A DNA stretch of 64,000 nucleotides from Alteromonas gilva (lineage in GTDB: Bacteria > Pseudomonadota > Gammaproteobacteria > Enterobacterales > Alteromonadaceae): contig NZ_JAQQXP010000001.1 in assembly GCF_028595265.1 (NCBI RefSeq), positions 558,001 through 622,000 on the forward strand, given 5' to 3'. This document shows, piece by piece, positions 54,006-63,368 of this stretch (position 1 is the stretch's first letter; every line of letters begins with the position of its first letter). The position numbers and the translations under genes are program-made. The notes below the pieces were generated by a model, which had not been told where the DNA came from, did no database searches, and saw nothing but the letters and a program-made list of their open reading frames with translations.

Positions 54006-56762
54006 ATGTTCAAGCGAACGCATATTGCCACAGCCATTGTGATGGCTATGTCATGGCAGGCCTCATACGCTCAGGACACAAACACACAAGAAGATACAGT
54101 AGAGATCATTGAGGTTTCTGGTGTACGAAGCAGTCTTAATAAAGCTATCGCGATCAAGCGTCAGGAAAAGCAAATCGTCGATTCGATTGTTGCCGTTGAT
54201 ATCGGTAAGTTCCCAGACAACAACGTGGTAGAGGCATTACAGCGTGTAACTGGTGTGCAGGTCACCGACCGCGGTGCGGGTGAAGTCAATACCGTGACGA
54301 TTCGTGGTTTGTCAGACGTGACCACAACTGTTAATGGTCGTAACATCTTTACCTCTGCAGGCCGTGCTGTAGCGCTGGCCGATATTCCAGCCGCCTTACT
54401 TGAAAGTGTTAATGTTTATAAAACACGTTCTGCCTCGCAGATTGGTAGTGGTATTGCTGGTCAAATCGATGTAAACACCCAGCGCCCGTTCAATTTTGAC
54501 GGTGCAGCTGTTGTGGTCGCCGGTCGTATGATCAACCAGGAGCAGGCAGATAAAACTGACCCACAATTTAGTGCCTTGGTATCAAATCGCTGGGAGCTTG
54601 ATGGTGGTGGTGAGTTTGGCGCCTTAGTGAATGTGGCGTACACTCGCACAAATTTCCGCGATCAGTCAATTACTGCTGGTGCGATGGTTCCTTTTATGAC
54701 CGAGCAGCCTGCGGCGGGCTTTACGCCACTGCAACGTATCTTTCCTGACCAGTGTTCACCTAACTGCTGGGAGCCGGGTTTAGAAGAGGGCCTGCCATTT
54801 TCTGAAGGTTCTACGCTGAACATAAACGGTGTTGAAACTCCTTATTACTTAGCCCGTGATGCGGTATTCGCGTTTGATGGCACTGGTAAGCGTGAACGTC
54901 CTGCGGTTAATGTTTCTTTACAATATGCGCCAAACAGCTCATCTGAATATACCTTTGAAGCATTTTACAATGGTTTCAGTACTGAAAACTTCACAGGTCT
55001 GAACTTCTTCTTCGTGGACTGGTGGGGTAACGTTAATCCAAACGATCCTATCGAAACGATTCCTGGCACCAATATTATTCAGTCGCGCTTCGTTAACGAT
55101 GCGTTCAACTTCAACTCTGCCGACTATGTAGAATCTAGTACTGACAGCTACTTGTATGCGCTAGGTGGTAAATGGTTTATCAGTGACGAGTTTACCCTTA
55201 AATCTGAAATCTACTACCAGGATTCTGAGTTTGAAACTGACTTTATGGCCCTGCGTACTAACGCTGGTCAGCCGCGTATTTTTCACCACATCAACCCCAA
55301 TGGTAATGGTGTTCCAGCGGTTGAAGTCATTAATGGTAGCGTAACCAATCCGGCACAATATTCTGTTGCTGAAATGTACGATAATGGTGGTGCTTCACAA
55401 GGTGACTCTCTGACGTTTACCCTGGATGGCGAATACCTGTTGTATGGCGACTTCTTTGAATCGGTGAGCTTTGGTGTGTTTTATGACAAGCGTACTGCAA
55501 CCGAAGGCAGCCGCGAAATCAGCGGTGCTGCGGGTGGCGCGCCAATGACTGACTTTGACGAGTCTTACTACCGCACTAACAGCGACTTCTTTGATGGCCG
55601 AGCTGATTACCCGGAATCATGGGTATTAATGGACGCACAAAAAGCGTTTGGCGAGCGTGATATGTGGCGCGATCGTTATGGCTTTACAGGTGACCCGTTA
55701 CTGGATACCTTCTACAACTTTGATATCCAGGAAACGACGCTGTCACTGTATGTAGAAACTGATTTCTCAACAGAGATTGGTGGTCGTCAATTAGACGGTC
55801 AGCTTGGTTTACGTTATGAAACCTCCGAAGCTGACATGCAGTTCTTCGATCGTTCGTTAGACCCAACGTCTGCTGACCGTGATGATGCGACACTGCTGCC
55901 AAGCGCTGTTGTTCGTTATCACCTTACCGACGATTTGATTGCGCGCTTTGCTTATACAGAAACGATTCGTCGTCCTGGTTTCGCGCAGCTTAACTCGTAT
56001 ATTACGTATTTCCCTGACGTAACGAATATCGGTTATGGCACAGCGTCAAGTGGTAACCCTAACCTGGATCCAGTTGAGTCAGTAAACCTCGACTTCTCAC
56101 TGGAGTATTACTTTGGTGAAGGCAACACGGTTTATGCAACTTACTTCAACCGTGACATCGAAGGTTTGGTGTACGACTCAGTGCGTAACATTGTTGCCCA
56201 GGGTCCACAGGATGACGAGCCGTATCCGTATATCCTGAGCCAGCCAGACAATACCTCGAATGCGACCCTGAGTGGTGTTGAGATTGGCGCGGTGTACTTC
56301 CCTGAGTGGCTGCCGGATATGTTAGACGGATTTGGTGTGCAGGCGAGTTATACTGCCCTGGATTCAGAGCAGGATATTCCAATCTTTGACCGCACAACCG
56401 GTGAGTTAGAGCGCTATATTTCACAGCCTGTATTTGGTGTGTCTGATAGCTCTCATTCTACCGTGTTGGTATACGATAAAGATGATTTGAGCATGCGCTT
56501 ATCTTACGTATGGCGTGAAAGCTTCCTGCGTAACTACGAGGCGCGTTCATTTGCTAACCCGCTGCCAATTTATTCGCAGCCTGAAAAGTCACTGGACTTC
56601 CAGTTAACCTATGACTTGACTGAACAAGTATCGGTAACTTTCGATGCAACCAATATTACTGAAGAGATTTTCTCGCAGTACTATCAGTTCCCTGAAACGC
56701 ATAACTTCTCTAATGCGTTATACAGTCGTACGTTTGCTCTTGGCTTCCGTTACAACATGTAA
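54006..56762 (+). CDS. TonB-dependent receptor, carbohydrate type
   Basis: A 918-residue outer-membrane transporter. Signal peptide to about residue 22 (SYAQ), then a plug domain beginning IIEVSGVRSSLNKAIAIKRQ, with VDIGKFPDNNVVEALQRVTGV and TIRGLSDVTTTVNGR, then a barrel ending ALGFRYNM. The GVRSSLxKA start and the long plug are typical of Alteromonadales TonB receptors that import oligosaccharides, unlike siderophore types. Placed between the endo-arabinanase operon and the GPH symporter, it probably imports arabino-oligosaccharides; the ligand is inferred from context. Confidence 0.9.
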   Translation: MFKRTHIATAIVMAMSWQASYAQDTNTQEDTVEIIEVSGVRSSLNKAIAIKRQEKQIVDSIVAVDIGKFPDNNVVEALQRVTGVQVTDRGAGEVNTVTIRGLSDVTTTVNGRNIFTSAGRAVALADIPAALLESVNVYKTRSASQIGSGIAGQIDVNTQRPFNFDGAAVVVAGRMINQEQADKTDPQFSALVSNRWELDGGGEFGALVNVAYTRTNFRDQSITAGAMVPFMTEQPAAGFTPLQRIFPDQCSPNCWEPGLEEGLPFSEGSTLNINGVETPYYLARDAVFAFDGTGKRERPAVNVSLQYAPNSSSEYTFEAFYNGFSTENFTGLNFFFVDWWGNVNPNDPIETIPGTNIIQSRFVNDAFNFNSADYVESSTDSYLYALGGKWFISDEFTLKSEIYYQDSEFETDFMALRTNAGQPRIFHHINPNGNGVPAVEVINGSVTNPAQYSVAEMYDNGGASQGDSLTFTLDGEYLLYGDFFESVSFGVFYDKRTATEGSREISGAAGGAPMTDFDESYYRTNSDFFDGRADYPESWVLMDAQKAFGERDMWRDRYGFTGDPLLDTFYNFDIQETTLSLYVETDFSTEIGGRQLDGQLGLRYETSEADMQFFDRSLDPTSADRDDATLLPSAVVRYHLTDDLIARFAYTETIRRPGFAQLNSYITYFPDVTNIGYGTASSGNPNLDPVESVNLDFSLEYYFGEGNTVYATYFNRDIEGLVYDSVRNIVAQGPQDDEPYPYILSQPDNTSNATLSGVEIGAVYFPEWLPDMLDGFGVQASYTALDSEQDIPIFDRTTGELERYISQPVFGVSDSSHSTVLVYDKDDLSMRLSYVWRESFLRNYEARSFANPLPIYSQPEKSLDFQLTYDLTEQVSVTFDATNITEEIFSQYYQFPETHNFSNALYSRTFALGFRYNM

Positions 56763-56786
56763 AAAATGTAAATAAGTGTGCAAAGT

Positions 56787-56817
56787 AAAACCCCGGTTTA
56801 ACCCGGGGTTTTTTTTT
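56787..56817 (+). terminator. Rho-independent terminator after the TonB receptor
   Basis: AAAACCCCGG / CCGGGGTTTT form a 10-bp stem with a TTTAAC loop, then a run of T. Confidence 0.9.
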
Positions 56818-56893
56818 AAAAGGGCTTGAACTACCATGCAATACTGGGTTGGCGCGTGATCTAGAGTCGATTAAACATGACGCTAAAACAAGG

Positions 56894-56922
56894 TTGTTTT
56901 AAAAGTATGATAATAGTATATT
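56894..56922 (+). promoter_or_regulatory. Promoter of the GPH symporter with operator inside the spacer
   Basis: TTGTTT (56894-56899), a 17-base spacer and TATATT (56917-56922) form a promoter. The motif TACTATTATCATACTTTTA (minus strand, 56918-56900) fills the spacer, the same layout as at the TonB receptor. Confidence 0.6.
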
Positions 56923-57030
56923 ATGCGTTAACATTTGATTTGCAAATGCAGCAAATAGGGGGCTAAATGAATGCCCTTATTTTTATTTTAATATGCCTGA
57001 TTTGTTCAGGCTATCAGTCGGAAGCGTGGT

Positions 57031-58446
57031 ATGGTTTCGCATAAGTTAACCCGGTTAGAAAAAATCGGTTTCGGGGCCGGAGACATGGCAGTCAATGTTG
57101 TGATCTCGTCGATGATGTTGATCATCACATTCTTTTATACAGATGTTTTTGGCCTCAAGCCATCAGATATGGCACTCATGTTCTTACTGGTGAGGGTTCT
57201 GGATGCGGTAAGTGACCCACTAATGGGTATGGTAACAGACCGTTACACCAGTCGTTGGGGTCGATATCGCCCTTATTTCTTGTTCTTATCTGTGCCGTTC
57301 GGTATTTCCGTATTCCTCACATTCAGCACGCCAGACGTAGATTATAACGCCAAACTGGTGTGGGCTTACTCTACTTATATCTTTGTTACCCTGATGTTTA
57401 CGGCGGTGACAATACCCTATATTTCTTTGATCGGTGTAATGACTGCTGATCCAAAAGAAAAACTCTCAGCCAATGGCTATCGTTTGTTCTTCGCTAAGGT
57501 GGCGGCATTTTTAGTCACTATTATTGTACCCTGGATGGCTGGTGCGGATTACTGGGAAGGCAATATTGCTGCCGGTTATCAAACCGCGATGGGACTAATG
57601 GCTGGGCTTGCCGTGGTAATGTTCCTGTTTTGCTTTTTTACCACGACAGAGCGTTTAGAGCACGAAGTAGAAGAGAAGCCGCTTAAAGAGCAAATTTCTT
57701 TACTGTTTAAAAACGACCAATGGCTTATTTTGTGCAGTGTATGTGTACTCGGTACAATTGGTTACGTGGTGCGTGGCTCTGTTGCTTTGTATTATGCTAA
57801 ATATTATCTCGGCGGCGATGCTGGCCTGCAGTCTATGTTCTTGTCGACGGGTGTGGGCGCAGCGATTTTAGCGATGGTAGCGTCAACATGGATCACCAAG
57901 CGTTACTGCAAGGTGAAGCTGTTCCGTTTTAGTCAAATGGCGGTTGGTTTGCTCAGTGCTGCGATGTACTTTCTGGTTGGTCCGCAAGATGTCATTCTGG
58001 CGTTCATCCTGTTTTTCTTAATTAGCTTTGTGGTTGACCTGCATGCTCCAATTTTTTGGTCGGCCATTGCCGAAGCGGTTGATTATGGTGAGAGCAAAAC
58101 CGGTAAGCGTGTTGCTGGTCTGGCGTTTGGTGGAATTTCATTTTGTCAAAAAGCGGGAATGGGCATTGCCGGCGCGCTGGTTGGCTGGTTGCTAACCTAT
58201 TTTGATTATGAGGCGTCAACACAACAAACCGAGTTTACGCTGCTGGGTATTGTGCTAATGCTGACAGTTATCCCCGGTTTCTTCCATTTTCTGGTGGGTT
58301 GGCTCATGGGCCGTTATAAAATTACTGATGATCAGTATCAGCAGCTGTCGGCGGTTGTTCAGGCCAAGCGTAACGCAGTTATTAATGAGCGTAAGGCGAA
58401 GGGCGAGAGCATCGACCCAACCGATATTCCAGCCGAATTAAAATAG
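57031..58446 (+). CDS. GPH-family sugar:cation symporter (arabinose/pentoside uptake candidate)
   Basis: A 471-residue inner-membrane transporter with about 12 hydrophobic segments. The N-terminal EKIGFGAGDMAVNVV, the cation-site motif RVLDAVSDPLMGMVTD and SRWGRYRPYF are diagnostic for the glycoside-pentoside-hexuronide:cation symporter family (MelB, XynB/XylP relatives). FWSAIAEAVDYGE matches the conserved late motif. Placed after the arabinan TonB receptor, it probably imports arabinose or short arabinosides with Na+ or H+. A terminator follows, so it is a single-gene unit with its own motif-bearing promoter. Confidence 0.92.
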   Translation: MVSHKLTRLEKIGFGAGDMAVNVVISSMMLIITFFYTDVFGLKPSDMALMFLLVRVLDAVSDPLMGMVTDRYTSRWGRYRPYFLFLSVPFGISVFLTFSTPDVDYNAKLVWAYSTYIFVTLMFTAVTIPYISLIGVMTADPKEKLSANGYRLFFAKVAAFLVTIIVPWMAGADYWEGNIAAGYQTAMGLMAGLAVVMFLFCFFTTTERLEHEVEEKPLKEQISLLFKNDQWLILCSVCVLGTIGYVVRGSVALYYAKYYLGGDAGLQSMFLSTGVGAAILAMVASTWITKRYCKVKLFRFSQMAVGLLSAAMYFLVGPQDVILAFILFFLISFVVDLHAPIFWSAIAEAVDYGESKTGKRVAGLAFGGISFCQKAGMGIAGALVGWLLTYFDYEASTQQTEFTLLGIVLMLTVIPGFFHFLVGWLMGRYKITDDQYQQLSAVVQAKRNAVINERKAKGESIDPTDIPAELK

Positions 58447-58484
58447 CGTTTTAATGTTAGTAAACGCGTAATGAGTAATGTTAT

Positions 58485-58518
58485 GGCGGTAATCCAAGGG
58501 TTACCGCCTTATTTTTTT
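58485..58518 (+). terminator. Rho-independent terminator after the GPH symporter
   Basis: GGCGGTAA / TTACCGCC stem with an 8-base loop, followed by TTATTTTTTT. Confidence 0.9.
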
Positions 58519-58700
58519 GAAGGGCATGAACACAGTGTGCAGAGACAAACAAAAGGCTGGCGCAAGCGCCGGCGCATGTGGTACGCCCTCAGTCGAGACT
58601 CAGTAATGGGTAGCGACAAACGCCCTGGGCTGGGCAAGTTAACTCCCGCCAGGCTAACGTTCGCTGCTCCACATTCACCTACTTGCGATGGCTCTTTGGA

Positions 58701-61166
58701 ATGAAAACTACGACAATTAAACACTGGTGTCTGGCAACATGTGTCAGTGCAATTCTCCTGGGTATAAATGGCTGTAGCCAACCAACTGAAGTTAATCAGC
58801 AAGCTAATCCTGCTGATAAGGTCGCAGTGACCGATTCTTCTGTTGTGCAGCGCGTTGCTGACGCCCGACTCTTTGATTTACAGCAGGTCCGAATTACCGA
58901 TGGGCCCTTTGCTCACGCGATGCACACGAACGTCAATTATCTGCTGGCGATGGAGCCAGACAAGTTACTGGCGCCTTACTTACGCGAAGCTGGTATCGCA
59001 GCGAAATCTGAATCCTACGGAAACTGGGAGAATACCGGCCTTGATGGTCATATCGGCGGCCATTATTTAAGTGCCCTGAGCCTGGCTTATGCCGCCACTG
59101 GTGATACATCGCTGGTGGAACGCCTCGACTATATGCTCGATGAGCTAAAAGCCGCGCAAGAGGCAGGTGATGGCTATTTAGGCGGTATTCCCAACAGCGC
59201 AGCGATGTGGGCAGAAATAAAAGCCGGTAATATCAATGCCGATTTGTTCAGCCTGAACGAGCGCTGGGTACCCTTATACAATATTGATAAAATCTTTCAT
59301 GGCTTGCGTGACGCTTACGAAATCGCTCACCGGGAACAAGCGAAAACTATGCTAATGGACTTAGGCGCATGGATGCTGGATATCACCGCTAACCTAAGTG
59401 ATGAGCAAATTCAGCAAATGCTTTACTCTGAACATGGTGGTCTCAATGAGGTATTTGCCGACATGGCTAATATCAGCGGCGATGCGCGATACTTAGCGCT
59501 AGGCAGAAAATTTACCCATAACACAATACTGGACCCGCTTACCAAGCAGCAGGATAAGCTCACAGGGTTGCACGCGAACACGCAAATTCCCAAAATCATT
59601 GGTGCTTTGCGGGTGGCCGAACTGGATGACGATCAGGTTTGGATTGATGCTGCAAAATTCTTTTGGCAAACCGTAACTCAACGCCGAAGCGTGAGTATTG
59701 GTGGCAACAGCGTGCGTGAGCATTTTCATGATGAACAGGACTTCACCCCAATGGTTGAAGACATTGAAGGGCCTGAAACCTGCAACACCTATAACATGAT
59801 GAAGCTGAGTAAAATGCTGTTTTTGCATACGGGAGAACAGCGCTATCTCGATTTTTATGAGCGGGCAACCTATAACCACATTCTCTCCAGTCAACACCCG
59901 GAACACGGCGGATTAGTGTACTTTACGTCTATGCGTCCAGGCCATTACCGTATGTATTCATCGGTACATGATTCAATGTGGTGTTGCGTGGGCTCTGGCA
60001 TCGAAAACCACAGCAAGTATGGCGAATTGGTGTTTACCCATACTGACAATGCGGTATGGGTGAACCTGTTCATGTCTGCCACGGTAAACTGGCAATCCAA
60101 AGGTGTGGTTATTGAGCAACAAACCCGGTTCCCTGATCAGGATGAGGTATCGCTGGTTATTGGTACTAACGATACGCCTGCGACGTTTACCCTTAATATC
60201 CGCCAACCGGAGTGGGCCAGCAAGGCGTTAGAAGTCAAGGTGAATGGCCAGCCAGCTCAGGCAGTGGTTGCCGATGGATATGTACAGATTAACCGCCAGT
60301 GGCAACACAATGACAAAGTGACTTTTAACTTACATCCAGAGCTTACCGTTGAACAACTGCCCGATGGACAAGACTACTACTCGGTGCTTTACGGTCCGGT
60401 CGTGATGGCAACACCGGTTACTGCGTTCCAGGATGAAGCGCTCAACTTTGTTGCCGACGATAGCCGCATGGGGCACATTGCCGCGGGCCCGGTTTGCCCA
60501 CCTGAAGCGTTACCTATTATGCTCGGCGAGCCACAGGTTTTTTTGAATAATCTGCAGCGCGAAGACGCTAACCAACTGGCTTTTATTGCCCAGAACAATG
60601 TTGCTATCGCAGAGCCAGTCAAGCCGCAGTCTGCAGCGCGTTTAGTGCCGTTTTTCCGGCTGCATGATTCGCGCTATCAGGTTTACTGGCCTCAATTAGA
60701 CAAAAGCGGATTTGACCAGTTCGTCACTGATGCCAGCGCCCGGGCCGATAACGAGGCTGCGCTTGCCGCGATGACGGTAGATAAAATAACGCCGGGAGAG
60801 CAGCAGCCTGAGGTGGAACACGACTTTAAAGGTCAGGACACCCAGGCTGGTGTTAATAACGGGCGGCACTGGCGTGATGCCAGCGGGTATTTTCAGTACA
60901 GGTTGTCTAATCCTGAAAAACGCGCAACAGCGCTACGCCTGACCTATTTTAGTGGTGATGTTGACCGCCGGTTTGATGTGTTGATTAACGGTGAAGTATT
61001 AGCCTCCGTGACGCTGCCTGAAGGTCAGCCTGAGGCCGATTTTTATACCGTTGATTATCCACTCAGTCAGGCAATGACGACAGCCGAAGAATTAACCTTA
61101 AAGTTTGCGGCTAAACCCGGCTCGGTTGCCGGCGGCATTTACGGTATTCGGCTTATCGCAGAATAA
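58701..61166 (+). CDS. GH127 beta-L-arabinofuranosidase lipoprotein
   Basis: An 821-residue GH127 (former DUF1680) enzyme that removes beta-L-arabinofuranose, for example from plant glycoproteins. The lipobox GINGC gives Cys25. The zinc-cysteine active site is visible: GPETCNTYN supplies Glu359 and Cys361, and WCCVGSG supplies Cys428 and Cys429, matching Glu338, Cys340, Cys417 and Cys418 of the Bifidobacterium enzyme by motif. DGHIGGHYLSALSLAYA and SIGGNSVREHF are also typical. A C-terminal beta domain covers about 650-821. The ATG at 58701 is used because the lipoprotein signal begins there; the six extra codons from 58683 are not needed. Confidence 0.92.
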   Translation: MKTTTIKHWCLATCVSAILLGINGCSQPTEVNQQANPADKVAVTDSSVVQRVADARLFDLQQVRITDGPFAHAMHTNVNYLLAMEPDKLLAPYLREAGIAAKSESYGNWENTGLDGHIGGHYLSALSLAYAATGDTSLVERLDYMLDELKAAQEAGDGYLGGIPNSAAMWAEIKAGNINADLFSLNERWVPLYNIDKIFHGLRDAYEIAHREQAKTMLMDLGAWMLDITANLSDEQIQQMLYSEHGGLNEVFADMANISGDARYLALGRKFTHNTILDPLTKQQDKLTGLHANTQIPKIIGALRVAELDDDQVWIDAAKFFWQTVTQRRSVSIGGNSVREHFHDEQDFTPMVEDIEGPETCNTYNMMKLSKMLFLHTGEQRYLDFYERATYNHILSSQHPEHGGLVYFTSMRPGHYRMYSSVHDSMWCCVGSGIENHSKYGELVFTHTDNAVWVNLFMSATVNWQSKGVVIEQQTRFPDQDEVSLVIGTNDTPATFTLNIRQPEWASKALEVKVNGQPAQAVVADGYVQINRQWQHNDKVTFNLHPELTVEQLPDGQDYYSVLYGPVVMATPVTAFQDEALNFVADDSRMGHIAAGPVCPPEALPIMLGEPQVFLNNLQREDANQLAFIAQNNVAIAEPVKPQSAARLVPFFRLHDSRYQVYWPQLDKSGFDQFVTDASARADNEAALAAMTVDKITPGEQQPEVEHDFKGQDTQAGVNNGRHWRDASGYFQYRLSNPEKRATALRLTYFSGDVDRRFDVLINGEVLASVTLPEGQPEADFYTVDYPLSQAMTTAEELTLKFAAKPGSVAGGIYGIRLIAE

Positions 61167-61183
61167 TCCTGTACGCACTTACT

Positions 61184-61212
61184 AAAACCGGCCCTTGCAT
61201 GGCCGGTTTTTT
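61184..61212 (+). terminator. Rho-independent terminator after GH127
   Basis: AAAACCGGCC / GGCCGGTTTT perfect 10-bp stem with a CTTGCAT loop, then TT. Confidence 0.9.
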
Positions 61213-61264
61213 GTTAAAAGCATTTATAATAAGCAGATTAGAATCATCGAGCAGGTAACAGAAT

Positions 61265-61687
61265 ATGGCTAAACGTAAACAGTCCAAAGGCTCGCGGGGC
61301 AGTAACAAAAACCTTAGCGAAGAAGTCATTGCCAAATTTCAGCAACGAGCGGATGTCACCGCAACGGCCAGTGGCTTGTTGTATCGTGTTATTGAGCAAG
61401 CTGATGGGGTGGTGCCAGGCATGCAGGATAACGTTAAAGTGCATCAGCGCATTAAACTCGGCGATGGCAGTGTTATCGATGACACCTACAAAAAAGGCCT
61501 GCCGGAAGAATATGCAGTCAGCGAGGCGATTGAAGGGTTGCAGGAAGGGTTTCAGCTGATGAACACCGGCGCCCGTTTTGAGTTTGTTATTCCGCCTGAA
61601 CTAGCCTGGGGTAAGCGCGGCAACTCGGGTGCAATTGGACCAAACGCGGTAATGATTGTTGATGTACGCCTGGTTGCAGTTGAATAA
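61265..61687 (+). CDS. FKBP-type peptidyl-prolyl isomerase-like protein with altered active site
   Basis: A 140-residue cytoplasmic protein with a basic N-terminus (MAKRKQSKGSRG) and one FKBP domain: VHQRIKLGDGSVIDDTY, IEGLQEGFQLMNTGARFEFVIPPELAWG and IGPNAVMIVDVRLV. The fold pattern is clear, but several residues that line the FKBP pocket in active enzymes are changed: Tyr in VHYxG is Gln, Phe in VFD is Ile, the base-of-pocket Trp is Leu and the late Phe is Val. Isomerase activity may therefore be low; a chaperone role is possible. It has no signal peptide, unlike FkpA or Mip. It stands alone after the GH127 terminator. Confidence 0.85.
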   Translation: MAKRKQSKGSRGSNKNLSEEVIAKFQQRADVTATASGLLYRVIEQADGVVPGMQDNVKVHQRIKLGDGSVIDDTYKKGLPEEYAVSEAIEGLQEGFQLMNTGARFEFVIPPELAWGKRGNSGAIGPNAVMIVDVRLVAVE

Positions 61688-61939
61688 TGTAGCGCCTGTT
61701 TCGACACAGAGTGCCTATCTGCGTTACAGGCCGTTATTATAACAATACGTGCTTGCGGGCCACCTAATGCCCCTGCAGGTACTTAAAGCATGTCGAATCC
61801 ACGCCCAAAATAGTCTATAATTCGCGCCCCAAAATTTGCAGGCCTGGTATTTGTTGCTGGCGTTATGCCGTTTAATGCAGCCAGTTCAGGTCTATGGTGT
61901 GTCTGTTTCATAGGCGTTTAGTAGTAGGGTAGTATTGGT

Positions 61940-63175
61940 TTGTTGTCAGCGTTAAAACAGCACGGTTTATTGTTTTTCATACTCAGCATGTTGACCGGCT
62001 TGATCGGTTCTTTTGTAAACCCTTTAATGAGTTTATTCATTGTTGAAGGGCTGCACAGCCCGCCTGCTTATATTGGTATGTATACCGTAGCGGTGACACT
62101 GGCTGGTTTAGTGTTTAGTCAGTGGCTTGGCACTCTGGCAGATAAGGGCATCAGTGCCCGAAAAATGTTTATGATCGCGGTAAGCGGCATGGCTGCAGCG
62201 CTACTGGTATTTGCTAATACCTCATCGTTTTGGGTAGTGCTGGTAGCTGGCGTGATATTGTTTTCAATGGGTAATGCTGCAATTCCTCAAGTACTTACTT
62301 TAGGCCGGCAATGGGCCGTCCAACAGCCTGACGTTAATTTAGCCCAGTTCAATGCCAGGTTACGCGCCGCAATTTCGTTTGCCTGGATTGGCGGGCCGCC
62401 ACTCGGTTATGCCCTGGCCGCAGGGGTAGACTTTGACCGCTCCTTTTATATGGCGGCATTCTTTGCCTTAGTGGCGCTGTGCTTTGCAGCAGTGTTCATT
62501 CCTGAAGTGGCCACTAGTTCACCGCAGGCGTCAAACCACAGGACTCAAAAAACACCGGCATATTTTTGGTTGATGGTACTGGCGATTACGTTTGGGTCGG
62601 TGGGAAATATCATGTATTCCTCAGCGTTGCCGCTGTACGTCATTAATGAGCTGGGCTTTGCCACGCATACACCAGGTATATTTATGGGGTTGGTAGCCTG
62701 CCTGGAAATCCCTGTTATGCTCTATGCCGGCAAGCTGGCGCATAAGCGCAATAAAATCAAAATGTTTGGCGTTGCCTTTGGCTGTGCCATGGTGTTTTAC
62801 ATCGGCGTTTTCTTTGCCACCCAGGTGTGGCAGTTAATTGCGCTACAGTTCATAAATGCGCTGTTTTACGGTGTCTTTGCTGGTCTCGGCTTAACCATTT
62901 TGCAAGATCAATTGCCTGCTAGGATCGGCTTTACAGCGGCGGTGTACTCCAATGCCATTAAGGTTGGCATGATGCTGGGAACCACCGCTACAGGTGTGCT
63001 CGCGCAGTTCTTTAGTTTCCGCTTTGCGACCATAGGCGCATTTTGTGCCGCGGGTGCGGCACTAAGTTGCTTACTGCTTTTCAACTATCGAAAAAACCTC
63101 GCCCGCAATGCCGGGCCCAACCACATTTCAGGCAACGCTGGCAGCGGCCAATTAGCTGGCAGTCAGGTGCAGTGA
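61940..63175 (+). CDS. MFS sugar efflux transporter (SetA/SetB-like)
   Basis: A 411-residue major-facilitator protein with about 12 hydrophobic segments. The N-terminal LTGLIGSFVNPLMSLFIVEGL and GMYTVAVTLAGLVFSQWLGTLAD, and the RAAISFAWIGGPPLGYALA segment, match the sugar efflux transporter (SET) family that exports sugars and sugar phosphate analogues. No ATG lies at the family-like start; a TTG at 61940 (or the next codon) begins the first membrane segment, so the exact start is uncertain. It lies beside the arabinose genes and could relieve sugar stress; that is inference. Confidence 0.85.
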   Translation: MLSALKQHGLLFFILSMLTGLIGSFVNPLMSLFIVEGLHSPPAYIGMYTVAVTLAGLVFSQWLGTLADKGISARKMFMIAVSGMAAALLVFANTSSFWVVLVAGVILFSMGNAAIPQVLTLGRQWAVQQPDVNLAQFNARLRAAISFAWIGGPPLGYALAAGVDFDRSFYMAAFFALVALCFAAVFIPEVATSSPQASNHRTQKTPAYFWLMVLAITFGSVGNIMYSSALPLYVINELGFATHTPGIFMGLVACLEIPVMLYAGKLAHKRNKIKMFGVAFGCAMVFYIGVFFATQVWQLIALQFINALFYGVFAGLGLTILQDQLPARIGFTAAVYSNAIKVGMMLGTTATGVLAQFFSFRFATIGAFCAAGAALSCLLLFNYRKNLARNAGPNHISGNAGSGQLAGSQVQ

Positions 63176-63368
63176 AAGCGATATCTCCCTCATGGCCTGC
63201 TGCCTCTTAAGTAGCATTAATCGCGTAGGTTCATAGCGCTGTTACCCACCGAGCTGAGGGCCAGTCAGGATCGCCAATCAACGCGATTAAAACGGTTTTA
63301 ATTGTCATACAAATGTGAAATCATTGTTAGTCGTTATTGCACGTATTGCTATTGAAAAAGGGAATATT

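Noticed and set aside
58471..58704. 77-codon open frame between the symporter and GH127
   Set aside because: It spans the symporter terminator and overlaps the GH127 start; the composition is not protein-like.
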